From NCBI RefSeq assembly GCF_000321225.1, contig NW_004452134.1:53299-117298 (forward strand): a stretch of DNA of 64,000 nt, given 5' to 3'. Source of the DNA: Odobenus rosmarus divergens. Lineage: Eukaryota; Chordata; Mammalia; Carnivora; Odobenidae. Positions 34,661 through 45,955 of the stretch are shown here, in pieces. A program made the position numbers and the translations under genes. The notes beneath the pieces are model-generated. The model had not been told where the DNA came from. It ran no database searches and saw nothing but the letters and a program-made list of their open reading frames with translations. Each line of letters opens with the position of its first letter. Within the stretch, counting starts at the first letter, position 1.

Positions 34661-35180
34661 TCCTATTCTTAGGCTTTCTAAAAAGGATGGTTCCTTTGCT
34701 TCCTCAAAATCCCCCACAAGATGCTTGACTCTTGGCTTTGTTCCACTGAGCTGCGCACTGAGGTGACGTCTGAGTAGAATTGGGGAAGTCAAGGGAGGGG
34801 AGAATTGCTTTATATTGGATTGGAGAGATACAGATGAGTGGACAAAGAAGGAATTCAGAGGATTCAAGAGAAGAAAGAAGCAGCCGTTTGAAAAAGAGTT
34901 CCATTGAGGGAAACTCAGGAGAGGTGTGAGAGCAGCCGTAAAGCTAGAACTTTTGTCAAAAGGGCAGTCATCCCATTTTTTTAAAAAAATCCAACAGATT
35001 TTTTTAGGATGTTTGTGATGTAACATAGCTGATATTTCCCTGATATTATAAGGCCCATGCTTTTCTTCAATAGTTTGCAGTAAAATAAGATCTTTGTTTT
35101 CATATCAATTGACTTGATGAGTTTTGGTTTAAAGAGAATCCAGCAAGGCATGAAAGGCAAGTTTACCATCAATTTCATGT
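34661..35180. other. unassigned stretch between two MIR fragments
   Basis: A 520-base interval of mixed composition with no repeat I recognise. It has a CRE-like TGACGTC half palindrome at 34764-34770. Two minus-strand frames (34625-35026 and 34704-34904) overlap here and show no known domain. Confidence 0.4.
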
Positions 35181-35290
35181 GGAAATTATTCACGTTCATA
35201 CAACTAGTTAAGTAGTGGAACTGGAATTTCATCCCATGTCTGTCAACTTCCAGTCTCTACCATTAACCAGCTTCCTATATCAATTTGTCT
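35181..35290 (-). mobile_element. MIR core, antisense
   Basis: 'CATACAACTAGTTAAGTAGTGGAACTGG' (35198-35225), 'CATCCCATGTCTGTC' and 'CCATTAACCAGC' match the reversed MIR core and 5' side. Confidence 0.6.
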
Positions 35291-35715
35291 CCCAAGCTCC
35301 TCTGCTTCCTCTAGAGAATAAAGTCACTTTCTTTAAAGAAAACGGGTTGTCAGTGAGCTAGGCAGCAAGAACAAACACAAACAGCCTCTGGTACAGCCCA
35401 ACTCATTACTAGATTATTAAATTATCTACTACTTAAAACATCTTAAATACTTCCTATAGCATTGCAACATCCAGCCAACCATTTAAAATTACTGATTTTT
35501 AAATTAGAGCTTCAATTGTTGAGACAAGGCTTTTGCCATAGAAGATAGGAGTAACTCTCCCACCCTGAAGGGAAAGAAATTCCAAATCTGGGTAGACAAA
35601 AATATAACAGATAACAAACACATTTCAGAAGAAAAATAGAAAGATGTCAAATGAATGGATGTGGAAAACAATACCAGAAGAGGCAAGAGGATTTTAAAAA
35701 ACCTTCCGATGCATG
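35291..35715. other. unassigned stretch
   Basis: No gene or recognised repeat. Confidence 0.5.
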
Positions 35716-35930
35716 AACAAAGATTGTCTCCATTTATTTAAGTCTTTATTTTATTTCAACAGTGTTTTGTAGTTTTTTGGTGTACAAGTCTTATATTTCT
35801 TTTGTTAAATTTATTCCTAAGTATTTTACTCTTTTTGATGCTAGTATAAATGGAATTGTTTCCTTAATTTCAGTTTTAGATTATTAATTGCCAACATATG
35901 GAAATAAATTGATTTGTGCATATTGAAAAA
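35716..35930 (-). mobile_element. L1 ORF2 fragment, antisense
   Basis: 'GTAGTTTTTTGGTGTACAAGTC' (35769-35790), 'AAATTTATTCCTAAGTATTTTACTC' (35807-35831) and 'GATGCTAGTATAAATGGAATTGT' (35838-35860) are the antisense of the L1 ORF2 reverse-transcriptase region. An A-run follows at 35926-35935. Confidence 0.75.
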
Positions 35931-37689
35931 AAAAACCATTAGGGAGTCAAAATCCATGAGCAGAGCTTTAGGGATAACCAGGATTTTGCCTGGTTTCTAC
36001 CCTTTCTATAAAGGATACTTGTGAGGTATTAGAGGCACAAAGACAGGTATATACAAAAAGGACACTGGTAAAAGTTGTAACATTTAAAAAATAAAAATAA
36101 AAGTTGCAACATTTTTGAAGACTAATGATAAATACAATTTCTCTGTTGATAAGGGTTCAAACACTAGATTTTTAGCTAAGGTTATTTTATTTAGCCATCT
36201 TGCTTCCTTATAAATGTTGCCAGCATTCAGAATAATTGTGACTATCCAAAGAATTTTTGTTTAACATGATGTATGGAGAAATCCAGAAAACTTAATTATG
36301 TTTGTTTGTATTTGTTTTCAATCAAATAAAATAATGTAGGAAGAAATAATCTTAGGTAAGGATTACTACTAATTTAACAATTCTATGAGATTTTTTGTGA
36401 GTTTTTAATCTTTTCAACATTTTGCCATCTTGCATTCAACCTTATGCTTTAGATTTGTTTCATCAGGTATTTATTTTATCTTCTTTATGTGAAACATTTT
36501 TCACTAATTATGGTCTGCAAACTCTAGTCATTTTGAAGTTGTGTCAGAATTCTCAGAGTACATTTTATTTTCATTGCTCTGCTTAGGCTTGCTACAGTAT
36601 TATGTTCCTCAATCTAAGAGAACCTGACATGTTTCCTTCCAAAATCAATGTTCTTTAGAAGTAAGTCCCTCAAAATTCCTAATAGGAAGAGTGATGCCTT
36701 CTAATGCTAGTCTATGGTCTCCCTAACAGCCAGGGGATACAAGATGATTCCTCACGGCCCCTTAGGTTTGTCCACAAAAATAGAAGTTTATGATCATACA
36801 GTATATTCATACTTAACCTGTCTTCTTAATCAATTTAGCTATATATATATTTAGCTCTATATATTTCAAAACAAACTCTGCTTTTCCTAAAACTTGTCTA
36901 GCCTCTTTTTTCCTAAAATATATAATATAGTACTAGAAACATATATCATCCTCCCCCACACCCCAGTATTTACTGGCATTTAGGAAATTGCCTTTAAAAA
37001 GCAAGTATTCAATAAATTCATGTTGATTTATTGTTCTTTTCAGTTGTACAATGTTTGTGATAACCATTCCCTATACTTCTTTGAGAGCAAAAGGGAAATT
37101 ATGCCTCTACAGATTCCTTAGGAACAACGAGTCTCCATCCAGATCATGATTTGCGCTTGAAACAGCCAGAGGGTAAGTAACAGAAGGAAAGTTTTCTCAT
37201 TTCCATGTCCAGAAAGATGCATTCCTTTTACCTTCCTAAAGTGAGAGGACGAAACCATAGTCAATACATCTTAGCACATGTACTATTAAGTACATTTTTC
37301 TTTGTCTATAGAAATCAATGGAACACACAAAACGACTGTTTGTTCTCCCTTTCTTAGAAAAAAAAAAATAGAGAGTGGAGACTTTAAAAAAAAAAAAAAC
37401 ACAACTCTCATTTGGATCAATTTGTATCTTGCTACCACCAGTATAATAAGTGTCATTTGTATAAGCCAAAATTATATGAGTCTGTGGGCTGGGGGAGATT
37501 GTAGATATTGGAGTTTAGTAGGGATAACATGCTTTCAGTCCTTAAAAATCCATCACACTCTTCTCAGGGAAGAATCAAACTCTATAGCTGAGGATCTGAG
37601 AGAAACTGAAGTCTCACCCACCCTCAAGGGAAGGGTTGGGGGCTAAGCTCTACTTCCCGGAAAGGGGTATACCCTCATATCTTATATAG
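35931..37689. other. unassigned 1.8-kb AT-rich stretch
   Basis: No gene or confident repeat. The 114-codon frame 37302-37646 crosses two A-runs (KKK-rich) and has no family resemblance. Confidence 0.45.
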
Positions 37690-38020
37690 TATTCTTCCAT
37701 GAGGAAGAATACTGTCCTCTCCCCCATTTATTTATTTATTCAATCTTTTATTTATATCATCATGGGCTCATGTATATTTATTTTTTACTTCAGGTTACAG
37801 TCTAATACTGTGTTATTTATTCATTATTTATTCTGTTGCTCAGATTGTTACAGATTTGGCCTCTGGGAGCTCTTTCATTTTGGCTTCCTGTGTCCCTTTG
37901 CCGTGCCCCATCCTTTTGTACTTTGAACACTTCCTTACTACAGGAACTACAAGATGCTCCAGGGTCATTGTATGTTTTTCACTGCGATGGCCTTAGACTT
38001 GAATTTTTAATTTCTTAAAA
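37690..38020. mobile_element. old L1 (L1M-class) fragment (tentative)
   Basis: 'TTCAGGTTACAGTCTAATACTGTG' (37790-37813), 'TCAGATTGTTACAGATTTGGCC' (37840-37861), 'TGTGTCCCTTTG' and 'CAAGATGCTCCAGG' follow a known old L1 stretch, seen in this orientation as antisense L1M in many mammals. Strand is not asserted. Two overlapping frames (37699-37926, 37836-38018) lie inside. Confidence 0.45.
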
Positions 38021-38235
38021 TAATTTGATAGAACTCTGTGCTCAATCCCTTCAGAAGCTATGGTCTCCTCTTATTCTGAGGTGACTGAGGGAAGTAATTT
38101 TTCTCTCACTGAATCTTAAATGTCAGACCATGCATGCGCTATCCCAAGCCTGTCTCAAAGCTCATATAAGCTCTAATATTACCATATCATAACCAATCTC
38201 CTCCCAGTTCAATATCTTCTGTCTTATGAGAGCCC

Positions 38236-38650
38236 TTTGTATCTGTCAGGGTCCCAGAAGGAAATGAAATCATGCTCAATCTGGTTGTTTGAAGGTTTTG
38301 GTAAGGATTATTTACAAAATGCGAGCAGGGTTCAACAAGCAATAATGAAGTACCCTAGGACTAGAAAAAGCAGGAAGTATTCTATCATTTCTAAGCCTTT
38401 AAGGGGCAGTGGTGGGAGTGCTTATAAAACCTGGGGGGGAAAGCTATATGCAGAAAGACTCCTTAGAGAGAGGATGCAGCCAACCCGATGTAACCAAACC
38501 ATCCTTCTGGCCCCTGGCTCCTTCCACCTTCAGATATCCTACCGAGAACCTCAACTGGCTGAACCCAAGAGGAAGATGGAGAGCAAGGAACGTCATCGAG
38601 ACAGCTAATTTCCTAGGCCCAAAGTAGGTGGAAAAGGGTGGACAGTGGGT
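38236..38650 (+). mobile_element. ancient LTR-like dispersed repeat, copy 2 of 3
   Basis: 'GTATCTGTCAGGGTCCCAGAAGG' (38238-38260), 'GATTATTTACAAAATGCGAGCAGGG' and a distal 'CTCAACTGGCTGAACCCAAGAGG' (38551-38573) match the same old family as 15825 and 40650. Frames at 38237-38608 and 38409-38627 overlap in two phases within the repeat and are not genes. Confidence 0.55.
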
Positions 38651-39346
38651 ATTATAGGGTCATATGGAAGCTATGCAGTATATTTTTACTCCAACAGCAA
38701 GCAAAAAAAGGACACTTCTTTCCTGTTATCTTCTGTCTAATACTCCATAATGTCATCCCTATTTTCAGAGGCAAACTGGGATCAAGTTCAACACTGTATT
38801 ACTGAAGAAACCAGATTATCTACATTTTACGTGCCATAGGAACAGAATTCCAAATGAAAGAAAACAAAATATTAAAGAAAATGCAAAGTAGTAATAACAA
38901 ACAGCAAAATTAAGAAGAAAAAAGTTCGAATTTAACCTCTGGTCATTAATCATTATTTAAATTTGAGGAAATCAGGTCTGTTCTCCATTTTGGACATAGA
39001 AAAAAGGTCATTTTTGTTTTCTTTTTGGCCTATTTGTATATCTAGCAGATCTCAATTATAATTTGATACCATGCCTCCTTACTATGCAAATTTGGTCTCT
39101 GATGCTTTAGGCCTCTGGTATATTCACATAAATATTTCACTGGGGCTATAATTTTTCTTAAAATTGTGCCTTCAACTCAATTCACCACAGCCTTTGAATG
39201 TATGGAGTTATATATTTTATGCGACTCCAATTTAATTACTAGTTGAATATGATGGATAATATTTTATTGTTTATCTTTTGGAAAAAAGAGTCTGAAAAAA
39301 AAAAGAGAGCCCTTAACTTCTTAGATTGCTAAGAAAAATAGAGAGC

Positions 39347-39348
<2 letters not shown>
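38651..39348. other. unassigned AT-rich stretch
   Basis: No gene or confident repeat. Confidence 0.5.

Positions 39349-39380
<32 letters not shown>
39349..39380. repeat. (AC)16 microsatellite
   Basis: A perfect AC dinucleotide run. Confidence 0.97.
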
Positions 39381-39382
<2 letters not shown>

Positions 39383-39744
39383 TGGCTTTAACGTCTTTTC
39401 ACAGATGAAATAAAGGAGGGAAAGTTCCACTTCACTCTTTTATTCTTTCTTGAGTATCCTAAATGTGAAAATTTGAGCTTTTTCTGAAGGATCATCACTA
39501 CCAGCTTTTGTACTATGTCTCTCTAAAACCTTTATTCTCACATTCTATTTTCTACCTTCTCGTTCTCAAAATGTCCAAAACATCACCAAATCCTCATTCT
39601 CTGCTGATGGCTTAACTTCATGCTTCATTAAGAAACCAAAATCCATTTTACTGGTTTCTCAAGGTGGACACAAAGTAAAAGTAATCATAGGGTGCCATCA
39701 TGAACTAGAAACTTAGTTTTGCTTATTTGCATACCTGATTTTTA

Positions 39745-39924
39745 AAAGATTTTTATTTATTTATTTGAGAGAGAGTATGTATGAGAGGCGGGAGGGGCAG
39801 AGAGAGAGGGAGACGCAGGCTCCCCGCTGAGCAGGGAGCCCGACTCGGGGCTCAATCCCAGGAGCCTGGGATCATGACCTGAGCCAAAGGCAGATGCTTA
39901 ACCAACTGAGCCACCCAGATGCCC
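39745..39924 (-). mobile_element. CAN-SINE, antisense
   Basis: The plus strand runs from TTTTTATTTATTTATTTGAGAG through GGGAGCCCGACTCGGGGCTC to ACTGAGCCACCCAGATGCCC. The TSD TTGCATA-CTGATTTT (39727-39743 and 39925-39941) has one mismatch, so it is of intermediate age. Confidence 0.92.
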
Positions 39925-40170
39925 TTGCATAGCTGATTTTAAGAACAGAAGATAGAGGAGCATAATCATTTGCTTGGGAGAAAAGTGCAATAGAGAGGTA
40001 AAAAGAACATAAGAGGAAGATCAAGACTTTCTCTTAAGAGAAGGGATTTGACTTTAGATCAGTTTTTGGAAGAATGAGAAAACTTTATTCATTGCAAATA
40101 GATGGTAAATAAAGAATGTGATGATAAAGACAGAGACTGAGGTAGTTTGTTACATTAAGGGTTATATGTT

Positions 40171-40363
40171 GGGCGCCTGGGTAGCTCAGTTGGTTAAGCG
40201 ACTGCCTTCGGCTCAGGTCATGATCCTGGAGTCCCGGGATCAAGTCCCACCTCAGGCTCCCTGCTCAGCAGGGAGCCTGCTTCTCCCTCTGACCCCCTTC
40301 CCTCTCGTGCTCTCTATCTCTCATTCTCTCTCTTTCAAATAAATAAATAAAATCTTAAAAAAA
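40171..40363 (+). mobile_element. CAN-SINE (SINEC), young subfamily, sense
   Basis: Full length, GTTAAGCGACTGCCTTCGG type. An exact 14-base TSD AAGGGTTATATGTT lies at 40157-40170 and 40364-40377. The short frame 40118-40342 is SINE translation. Confidence 0.95.
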
Positions 40364-40649
40364 AAGGGTTATATGTTAAAGATTTATCTTCTGATGACCG
40401 CTATGCTAACACAGTCAATGGTTACATATTTATTATTATCTAACTCAACTCCAAACAGGTTTTGACAAAATCAGCTACTCCCAACTTCTTTATTGTTCTT
40501 TATGTTCTTTGCATGCCTTTCCTAATAACCAAGGCCTCCTATCACCCCTCAGGGTCCATGACTGGCTCATCTTACCCTCTTTGGACGCTAACTGTTCAAA
40601 TGTTCCAAAGCTCTGGTTTGAGCCTTCTTTTCTAAATGCATTCTCCATT

Positions 40650-40775
40650 CCCAGAAGGAAATACATATCGTACTCAATCTGGTAATTTGAAAGTTTTGAC
40701 AAACGATTATTTACAAAATGTAAGCAGGGTATAACAAGGGATAATGCAGTACTCTAGGCCTAGGAAAAGCACGAA
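40650..40775 (+). mobile_element. ancient LTR-like dispersed repeat, copy 3 of 3 (partial)
   Basis: Aligns with 38253-38376 at roughly four of five positions by hand: CCCAGAAGGAAAT, CTCAATCTGGT, GATTATTTACAAAATG, then CTAGG-CTAG. It stops at a T15 run (40777-40791). Confidence 0.65.
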
Positions 40776-40791
40776 TTTTTTTTTTTTTTTT

Positions 40792-41399
40792 CCGATTTTA
40801 TCAGGTCCCATGACTAAGATTCAGTTCCATGATTTTAATTACTATTCTATTTTACTTCCCAATTCTGATTTCTCCTGACTAAAATGTAGGGAGGGAAGAA
40901 GAGAAGGATGGAAAAGTACATTTTCCCTGCCTAATCTATCTAAATTAAATATCCGTGCCCTGATCTGGCTGCACTGTTTTCTCACAGAGCACTCTATTTC
41001 TCTCATAGCATTTATGAAGTTTGCATTCATTCATTCATTCATTCATTCATTGTGTCCTCAACTAAAGCTCCTCAACAGGGTTTAAGCAGAATGTTCAAAG
41101 CTGTAGTCAAGTATCCAAGAGAATGCCTGGCAGCTCAACCAACATTTCTAAAGTAAAGTAATGAGTATAACATAGTCAGCACTAAGGTGGGAGAGAATAC
41201 ATATGACATGATGAATGCATAGAAAAGGAACATGTATTCCAGCATAATTTGTAATTCTTAGGATGCCTCTTTTCTCAGAGGTTTGCCATGCTTTCTACTG
41301 TTGTAAGTCATATTCCCTCTAGGCCTAAAATTGTTACATACATAATCTCTTTCACTTAGCTTATATAAATGAAAGGAAGTCTAGAAGGCATGACCAGGT
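40792..41399. other. unassigned stretch
   Basis: No gene. Contains the (ATTC)n microsatellite below. Nothing else recognised. Confidence 0.5.
41023..41051. repeat. (ATTC)7 microsatellite
   Basis: A perfect tetranucleotide repeat of about seven units. Confidence 0.95.
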
Positions 41400-41416
41400 G
41401 AAAATTATACAATTAC

Positions 41417-41613
41417 GGGCGCCTGGGTGGCTCAGTCCGTTAAGCAACTGCTTTCGGCTCAGGTCATGATCCTGGACTCCCGGGATCGAGTCCCACATCC
41501 GGCTCCCTGCTTGGCAGGGAGTCTGCTTCTCCCTCTGACCCTCTTCCCTCTCGTGCTCTCTATTTCTCATTCTCTCTCTCTCAAATAAATAAATAAAATC
41601 TTTAAAAAAAAAA
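41417..41613 (+). mobile_element. CAN-SINE (SINEC), young subfamily, sense
   Basis: Full length, with GTTAAGCAACTGCTTTCGG head (two CpG or transition changes). An exact 17-base TSD GAAAATTATACAATTAC lies at 41400-41416 and 41614-41630. Confidence 0.95.
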
Positions 41614-41734
41614 GAAAATTATACAATTACACTGACTTGCCTTTGTTGGCTAACATCAACCCTACTTCTATTTTTTTTTTTTTTTCTTGTATCATTTTGC
41701 TCTTTTGTATTCCCTTCTCTGGTACTGTACTTAA

Positions 41735-42265
41735 GTACCTCATTCTTGGACTTGCACAGGAACTCAACCTTCCTGGGTCCTCCCTGTGATCTGTCTTATA
41801 CGTTAAACCCTAAAATATATTCCCAAATAACAATTTGTATCATGTCACTCACCCTTTTAATAAAACCTTCAATGGCTCACCAAGACACACATGAAAAAAT
41901 AACATTTAAAACCCTTCATAATGAGGCTTTGGCTTAGTTTTACCTCACCTCTCCTCCCACAAATATTTGACATGTTACACAGCTACTGAATACTTCCTGT
42001 TCCCCATTAAAGCCCTGCAATCCCTGGCAAACATACCACTGTTGAAATTTTATTCCTGGAAGGAATCCCTTTCCATCCACATCTATCTATCAGTGTCCTC
42101 CCACGCTGTCAATCCCAATTATATGCCAAGGGCCCGATCTCTCTGGTGGAGTACAGCTCCTTTAAACCTTAAGGCCTGCCCTCAATTTGCCCAACAACAA
42201 CCATTTTCACTGAATGAGACACAGACATGTCATCTTTGTATAAACTAATTTGCTTGCTCTGAACT
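41735..42265 (+). mobile_element. L2 LINE 3' region, sense
   Basis: 'TTTGTATCATGTCACTCACCC' (41833-41853), 'AAAACCTTCAATGGCTCACC' (41862-41881), 'AAACCCTTCATAATGAGGC' and 'TTACCTCACCTCTCCTCCCAC' (41940-41960) are sense L2 ORF2/3' UTR phrases. Frames 41746-41937 and 41967-42248 are remnants in a decayed copy. Confidence 0.7.
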
Positions 42266-43024
42266 ACGTCATATTCTGCTTTAAATTAACCCCTGATCTG
42301 CATGGTTTCTGAGTCTTAGCTTGTCCTTTGGAACTGGTACTTGGTACAGCTTTTCTGCATTTGAACTTTTGCTGCCTTCTGCAGCCAAGTTTTAGAGTCT
42401 TTTTCTAACTATGCCAATTGCAATTGTCCCAGGTATATATAGTCTAAACAGCCTATCCAGCTCAGTGACTATTTATCCCAAGGTAAGCCCTCACAGCTGA
42501 AATCTTCATCCATGAACCATTTCCAGACTCTGCAGTCTTAGTCATCTTTGCATAGCCAATACATAGTCTCCAACACAATAGTCCCTGTATGAATAGATAT
42601 ATGAATAAATGAGTCTCTCAGTTTAATTTAATCTTCTTCTTGTTTATTTCCTCATTTTATTTTGATTTGCCCTTTCTGATAACACATACCACTGTCTGAG
42701 CTTTTTTTTATATAAATCTGTGCTGGTGACCATCCTTCATGCTAGATCATGAGGCAGCAAGAAAGGAGACAAGGACCATTGAATTGTTTTCTTCTTATCC
42801 TGGCACAGTGCACTGCATGTCAAAGGCATAAAAGAACAATCTGTATTGAATTCAATATTGAAATTTGAACATAATACCACATAGGAAACTAAATTTGCAA
42901 GATATGAATAGGCTTGCCCTGCTGATAGAACAGTTCATCCAATAATGATTTCAATTGTGAGTTAAAAAAGAAGCCATTGACATTTTGTATTTAGTAGATG
43001 ATTTTGATTTTTATCAAAATAATT
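42266..43024. other. unassigned stretch
   Basis: No gene. 'CATAGCCAATACATAGTCTCC' and 'GAATAAATGAGTC' near 42552-42615 hint at an L2 end. Not called. Confidence 0.45.
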
Positions 43025-43535
43025 TGCTATCTTTACTAGTCTGGGCCAAAACAACAGTCTCTTATCCGGGCTGTTAACTCTTTCATTCTTCCTCTGCTAC
43101 CCTCTCTTCTCCAAAGAAAAGTACAGCCAGAGATGGACCTTCAAAACCTAAATGGCCCCATGTTATTTCTCTGCTCGTATCTCTCCACTGACCTCCCAGC
43201 ACTCTCAGAAACAACCAAAATTCCTTTCTGATGCCACCTCCAAATAAGCTCTACCCCACTTGCTGCTCTCCAACCACACCAGTTCCCTTCTTGTTCTCTG
43301 TATCTGCTAATTTGCTAACCCGGAATTTCCTTCTGAGACTCAGTGCTTGGCTTTCTCTCTTTCCAGAATGTTCTTTCCCCAGAATCCTTTTGGTTCATAT
43401 CCACCCTCGATTCAAGAGGACATTTTACCCCATGAGAGGGGCCTTTGCTGACCACTCCATCTAAAGTAGTGCTCAAGAAACAGTGTCTATTTTATTTTTT
43501 CTTTATGGCAATTATCCCCACCTGGCCAAATACAT
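43025..43535 (+). mobile_element. L2 LINE 3' region, sense
   Basis: 'CCAGAATGTTCTTTCCCCAGA' (43364-43384), 'CATGAGAGGGGCCTTTGCTGACC' (43431-43453) and 'CACTCCATCTAAAGTAGTGC' (43454-43473) are strong sense L2 landmarks. The 77-codon frame 43231-43464 is a chance survival in a decayed L2 ORF2 end. Confidence 0.8.
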
Positions 43536-43553
43536 ATTTGCTTATTTTATTTT

Positions 43554-43740
43554 ATTTTTATTTATTTATTTATTTTTAAGATTTTATTTATTTATTTGAG
43601 AGAGAGAGAATGAGAAATAGAGAGCACGAGAGGGAAGAGGGTCAGAGGGAGGAGCCCGATGTGGGACTCGATCCCGGGACTCCAGGATCATGACCTGAGC
43701 CGAAGGCAGTCGCTTAACCAACTGAGCCACCCAGGCGCCC
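43554..43740 (-). mobile_element. CAN-SINE (SINEC), young subfamily, antisense
   Basis: Antisense copy of the CGACTGCC type (plus strand GGCAGTCGCTTAACCAACTG). A 15-base TSD TGCTTATTTTATTTT lies at 43539-43553 and 43741-43755. The body is slightly short (GGGAGGAGCCCGATG: the segment between is deleted). It sits in the tail of the older SINE at 43756. Confidence 0.95.
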
Positions 43741-43755
43741 TGCTTATTTTATTTT

Positions 43756-43849
43756 TTTAAGTAATCTCTACACCTATCGTGGGGCTCAAACTCACAACTC
43801 TGAGATCAAGAGTCACATGCACTACCAGCTGAGCCAGCCAGTTGTCCCC
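43756..43849 (-). mobile_element. older CAN-SINE head fragment, antisense
   Basis: 'AAGTAATCTCTACACCTATCG', 'GGGGCTCAAACTCACAACTCTGAG' and 'CTACCAGCTGAGCCAGCCAG' are the older SINEC form without a pyrimidine body. A younger SINEC lies head-to-tail against it. Confidence 0.85.
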
Positions 43850-44227
43850 ATTTATTTCTTAATTAACTGCCTACCTCTTTTTTATTTTAAGCTTCAAAAG
43901 CAGAGATTTCATTTTGCTTGCTGCTATTTCTTTAGTGGGTAGAATACTCTCTGTACTGTTTGAGGCTAATTGTTGGACTCCTACTATGGAAATAACAGGT
44001 ACTCAAATATTCATTAAATATAAAAATAAATGAAAAATTAACATAAGTTTGGACATAGCAATCAATGATCATGCCATCACAAGAGCATGTGTAGATGAAC
44101 TTCTGTAACATAGTCATGCCTACTTATCATTTTCTATATTTACTTTTCTAAATCATTGAATTTTGTGTATGTTCATGTAAAGTTAATTTTGAACAATGCT
44201 ATCTAACATGGAAGCAAAAGTTAATCC
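43850..44227. other. unassigned stretch
   Basis: No gene. 'ATAACAGGTACTCAAATATTCATTAAATA' at about 43991-44020 may be an L2 or MIR 3' end. Confidence 0.45.
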
Positions 44228-44530
44228 ACAACCATGCTATCTCAATATAATTGAGAACTTAAAATGTGACTAGTACAAATGACAAGGTACTGTAAGTATA
44301 AAAGATGCAACAGATTTTTAAGAGTTAGTATGAAAAAAATACAAAATATCTTATTAAAGACTTTTTATATTGATTACACATGGAAATACTAGTATTTTGA
44401 ATACAATGGGTCAGATAATATATATTATAAAATTAATTTTACTTATTTTTACCTTTCTTAAAGTAGCTACTAGAAAATTTAAAATGGTATATGTGGCTCT
44501 CTTCATTATATGTCCATCGAGTAGCCCTGA
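44228..44530 (+). mobile_element. hAT-like ancient DNA transposon fragment (tentative class)
   Basis: 'CAATATAATTGAGAACTTAAAATGTGACTAGTAC' (44243-44276), 'AAAATATCTTATTAAAGAC', 'TATATTGATTACACATGGAAATAC', 'AGTAGCTACTAGAAAATTTAAAATGG' (44462-44487) and 'GTGGCTCTCTTCATTATATGTCC' follow a common old mammalian repeat that ends near 'attggacagcgctg'. I place it among hAT-like elements from memory only. Confidence 0.6.
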
Positions 44531-44974
44531 TACTAAACATTGGATAGAGTCAAACTCCTAGAGTCAAAATCCCTTGTTAGGTACCAGAGCACAGTTGCAT
44601 TTCAGATGCTAAATATGTTTTTTAAATTAAACTACTAGCTTCAACCCAATCTACCACTTAATAACACAAAATTTTTGTTTCTACTAATGATCTGGCACGT
44701 TTATTTTATCAAACAATGAAAACTAAACTTTTCATGCTTCCATTTTTTTCATGTTTCCATATGTCTCATCTTTGCTGCTACACAACTCAAAATAAAATTT
44801 AATTCTCAGTTCTGAGTTTCTGATATCATCATTTCCTCTTCTTTTTGTGATTTCGAAGTATCTTCTCATATTTTTAAAATATTTTATGCATATAAGGATA
44901 CCATCTGCATCTAATTCTTTTTGGAAAAATAGAAATTATAATTTATTATTAATTTCAATAATTATAATGCTACT
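44531..44974. other. unassigned AT-rich stretch
   Basis: No gene or recognised repeat. Confidence 0.5.
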
Positions 44975-45240
44975 ACATATGCCACATATTGAGCATTGAT
45001 TATGCTATATACATTTAATGAAGGTCTCTCCCTTAATTACTGCAATGAACCTTCTGACATCCCCATGGAAGAAGAAACTGAAGTCTTAAGAAGTTGATTA
45101 TGTTTCAACCTGCTGCGGTAAGACATAGGTTGGTTGGATAGATAGGTGGTAAATCACCATTCCTCACAGAGACAGTCCTGTAATCACAGTGCAACATTAA
45201 GCTACATAGCCAGGATTCAGCTGGATCCCAAATCTCAACA
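44975..45240 (-). mobile_element. MIR, antisense
   Basis: 'CATATTGAGCATTGATTATGC', 'CATGGAAGAAGAAACTGAAGTC' and 'CTACATAGCCAGGATTCAGCTGG' (45203-45225) follow reversed MIR, with some internal extra sequence around 45105-45195. Confidence 0.55.
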
Positions 45241-45955
45241 CCAGCATAAAAAGTTAGGTGTTGTACTTTGAATGGGTTCTATTGTTGCTTTGTTTGCTAA
45301 TAACCAAGAGGGGTTTACATTAATTTTTTGGAAGGAGCCTCAGCACCAGCGATTTTTTACCTAAGCAGAAGCAGTTTAAAATAGTTCCTTATTTTACTGC
45401 AGACATCATCTCAATTCCCTCCTACACCTAAAAACTGCAGAGGAAAGCACAGTGTTCCTGTGGCATCTTGACATTCTCAGGCAAAGGCACGGTAGAGGTC
45501 CCAAGTATTGGTATTATGAGGTATTTGCACAATCAGAGATATACTTTAAACCTCCTTTTTAATGTGAAGCTAAGTCCTGAAAATAGAGTGGGTTTACCAG
45601 GCTGCATTACCAGTAAGTGTGGGTCTGCCAAGTTAAGTGAGTTTCCCAAGGGAAATGAACAATACTTTACATTTATATTATACCTTTCACATAGAAAGAT
45701 CTCCAAACACCATACTGGTTTTTATCTACAGGGATCACTCACTCACAGCTGAAATGCACGCACCTGTAGCATCTAATATGACAGCCATTCCACAGCACAA
45801 CAGCAGTTAGGAAAGGAGGTGGAAAAATAACTTCTCAAGAGAATGGCAGGAAGAATTTTATATGGGCAGAAGGTAATTACGCCGTTGGGATTTAGCCAAG
45901 ATTCCTGCCTTCATACTCTTCTTCTTAGTGATTCCTGAGTCTGGCTAGATTAGGT
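45241..45955. other. unassigned stretch
   Basis: No gene. The 94-codon frame 45468-45752 has no family resemblance that I can see and no splice or promoter context. Confidence 0.45.

Noticed and set aside
34625..35026. 133-codon minus-strand frame as a gene
   Set aside because: It starts in a MIR, has no recognisable domain, and a second frame overlaps it on the same strand. Chance frames of this size are expected in 64 kb.
34479..35290. A single MIR split by an unknown 520-base insertion at 34661-35180
   Set aside because: The left fragment seems to continue weakly into the core that the right fragment also contains, so two independent MIRs are more likely. No TSD was found.
39349..39380. 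CRISPR-like arrays or regular spaced repeats
   Set aside because: All regularly repeated tracts are simple dinucleotide or tetranucleotide runs without spacers, and the DNA is from a mammal.
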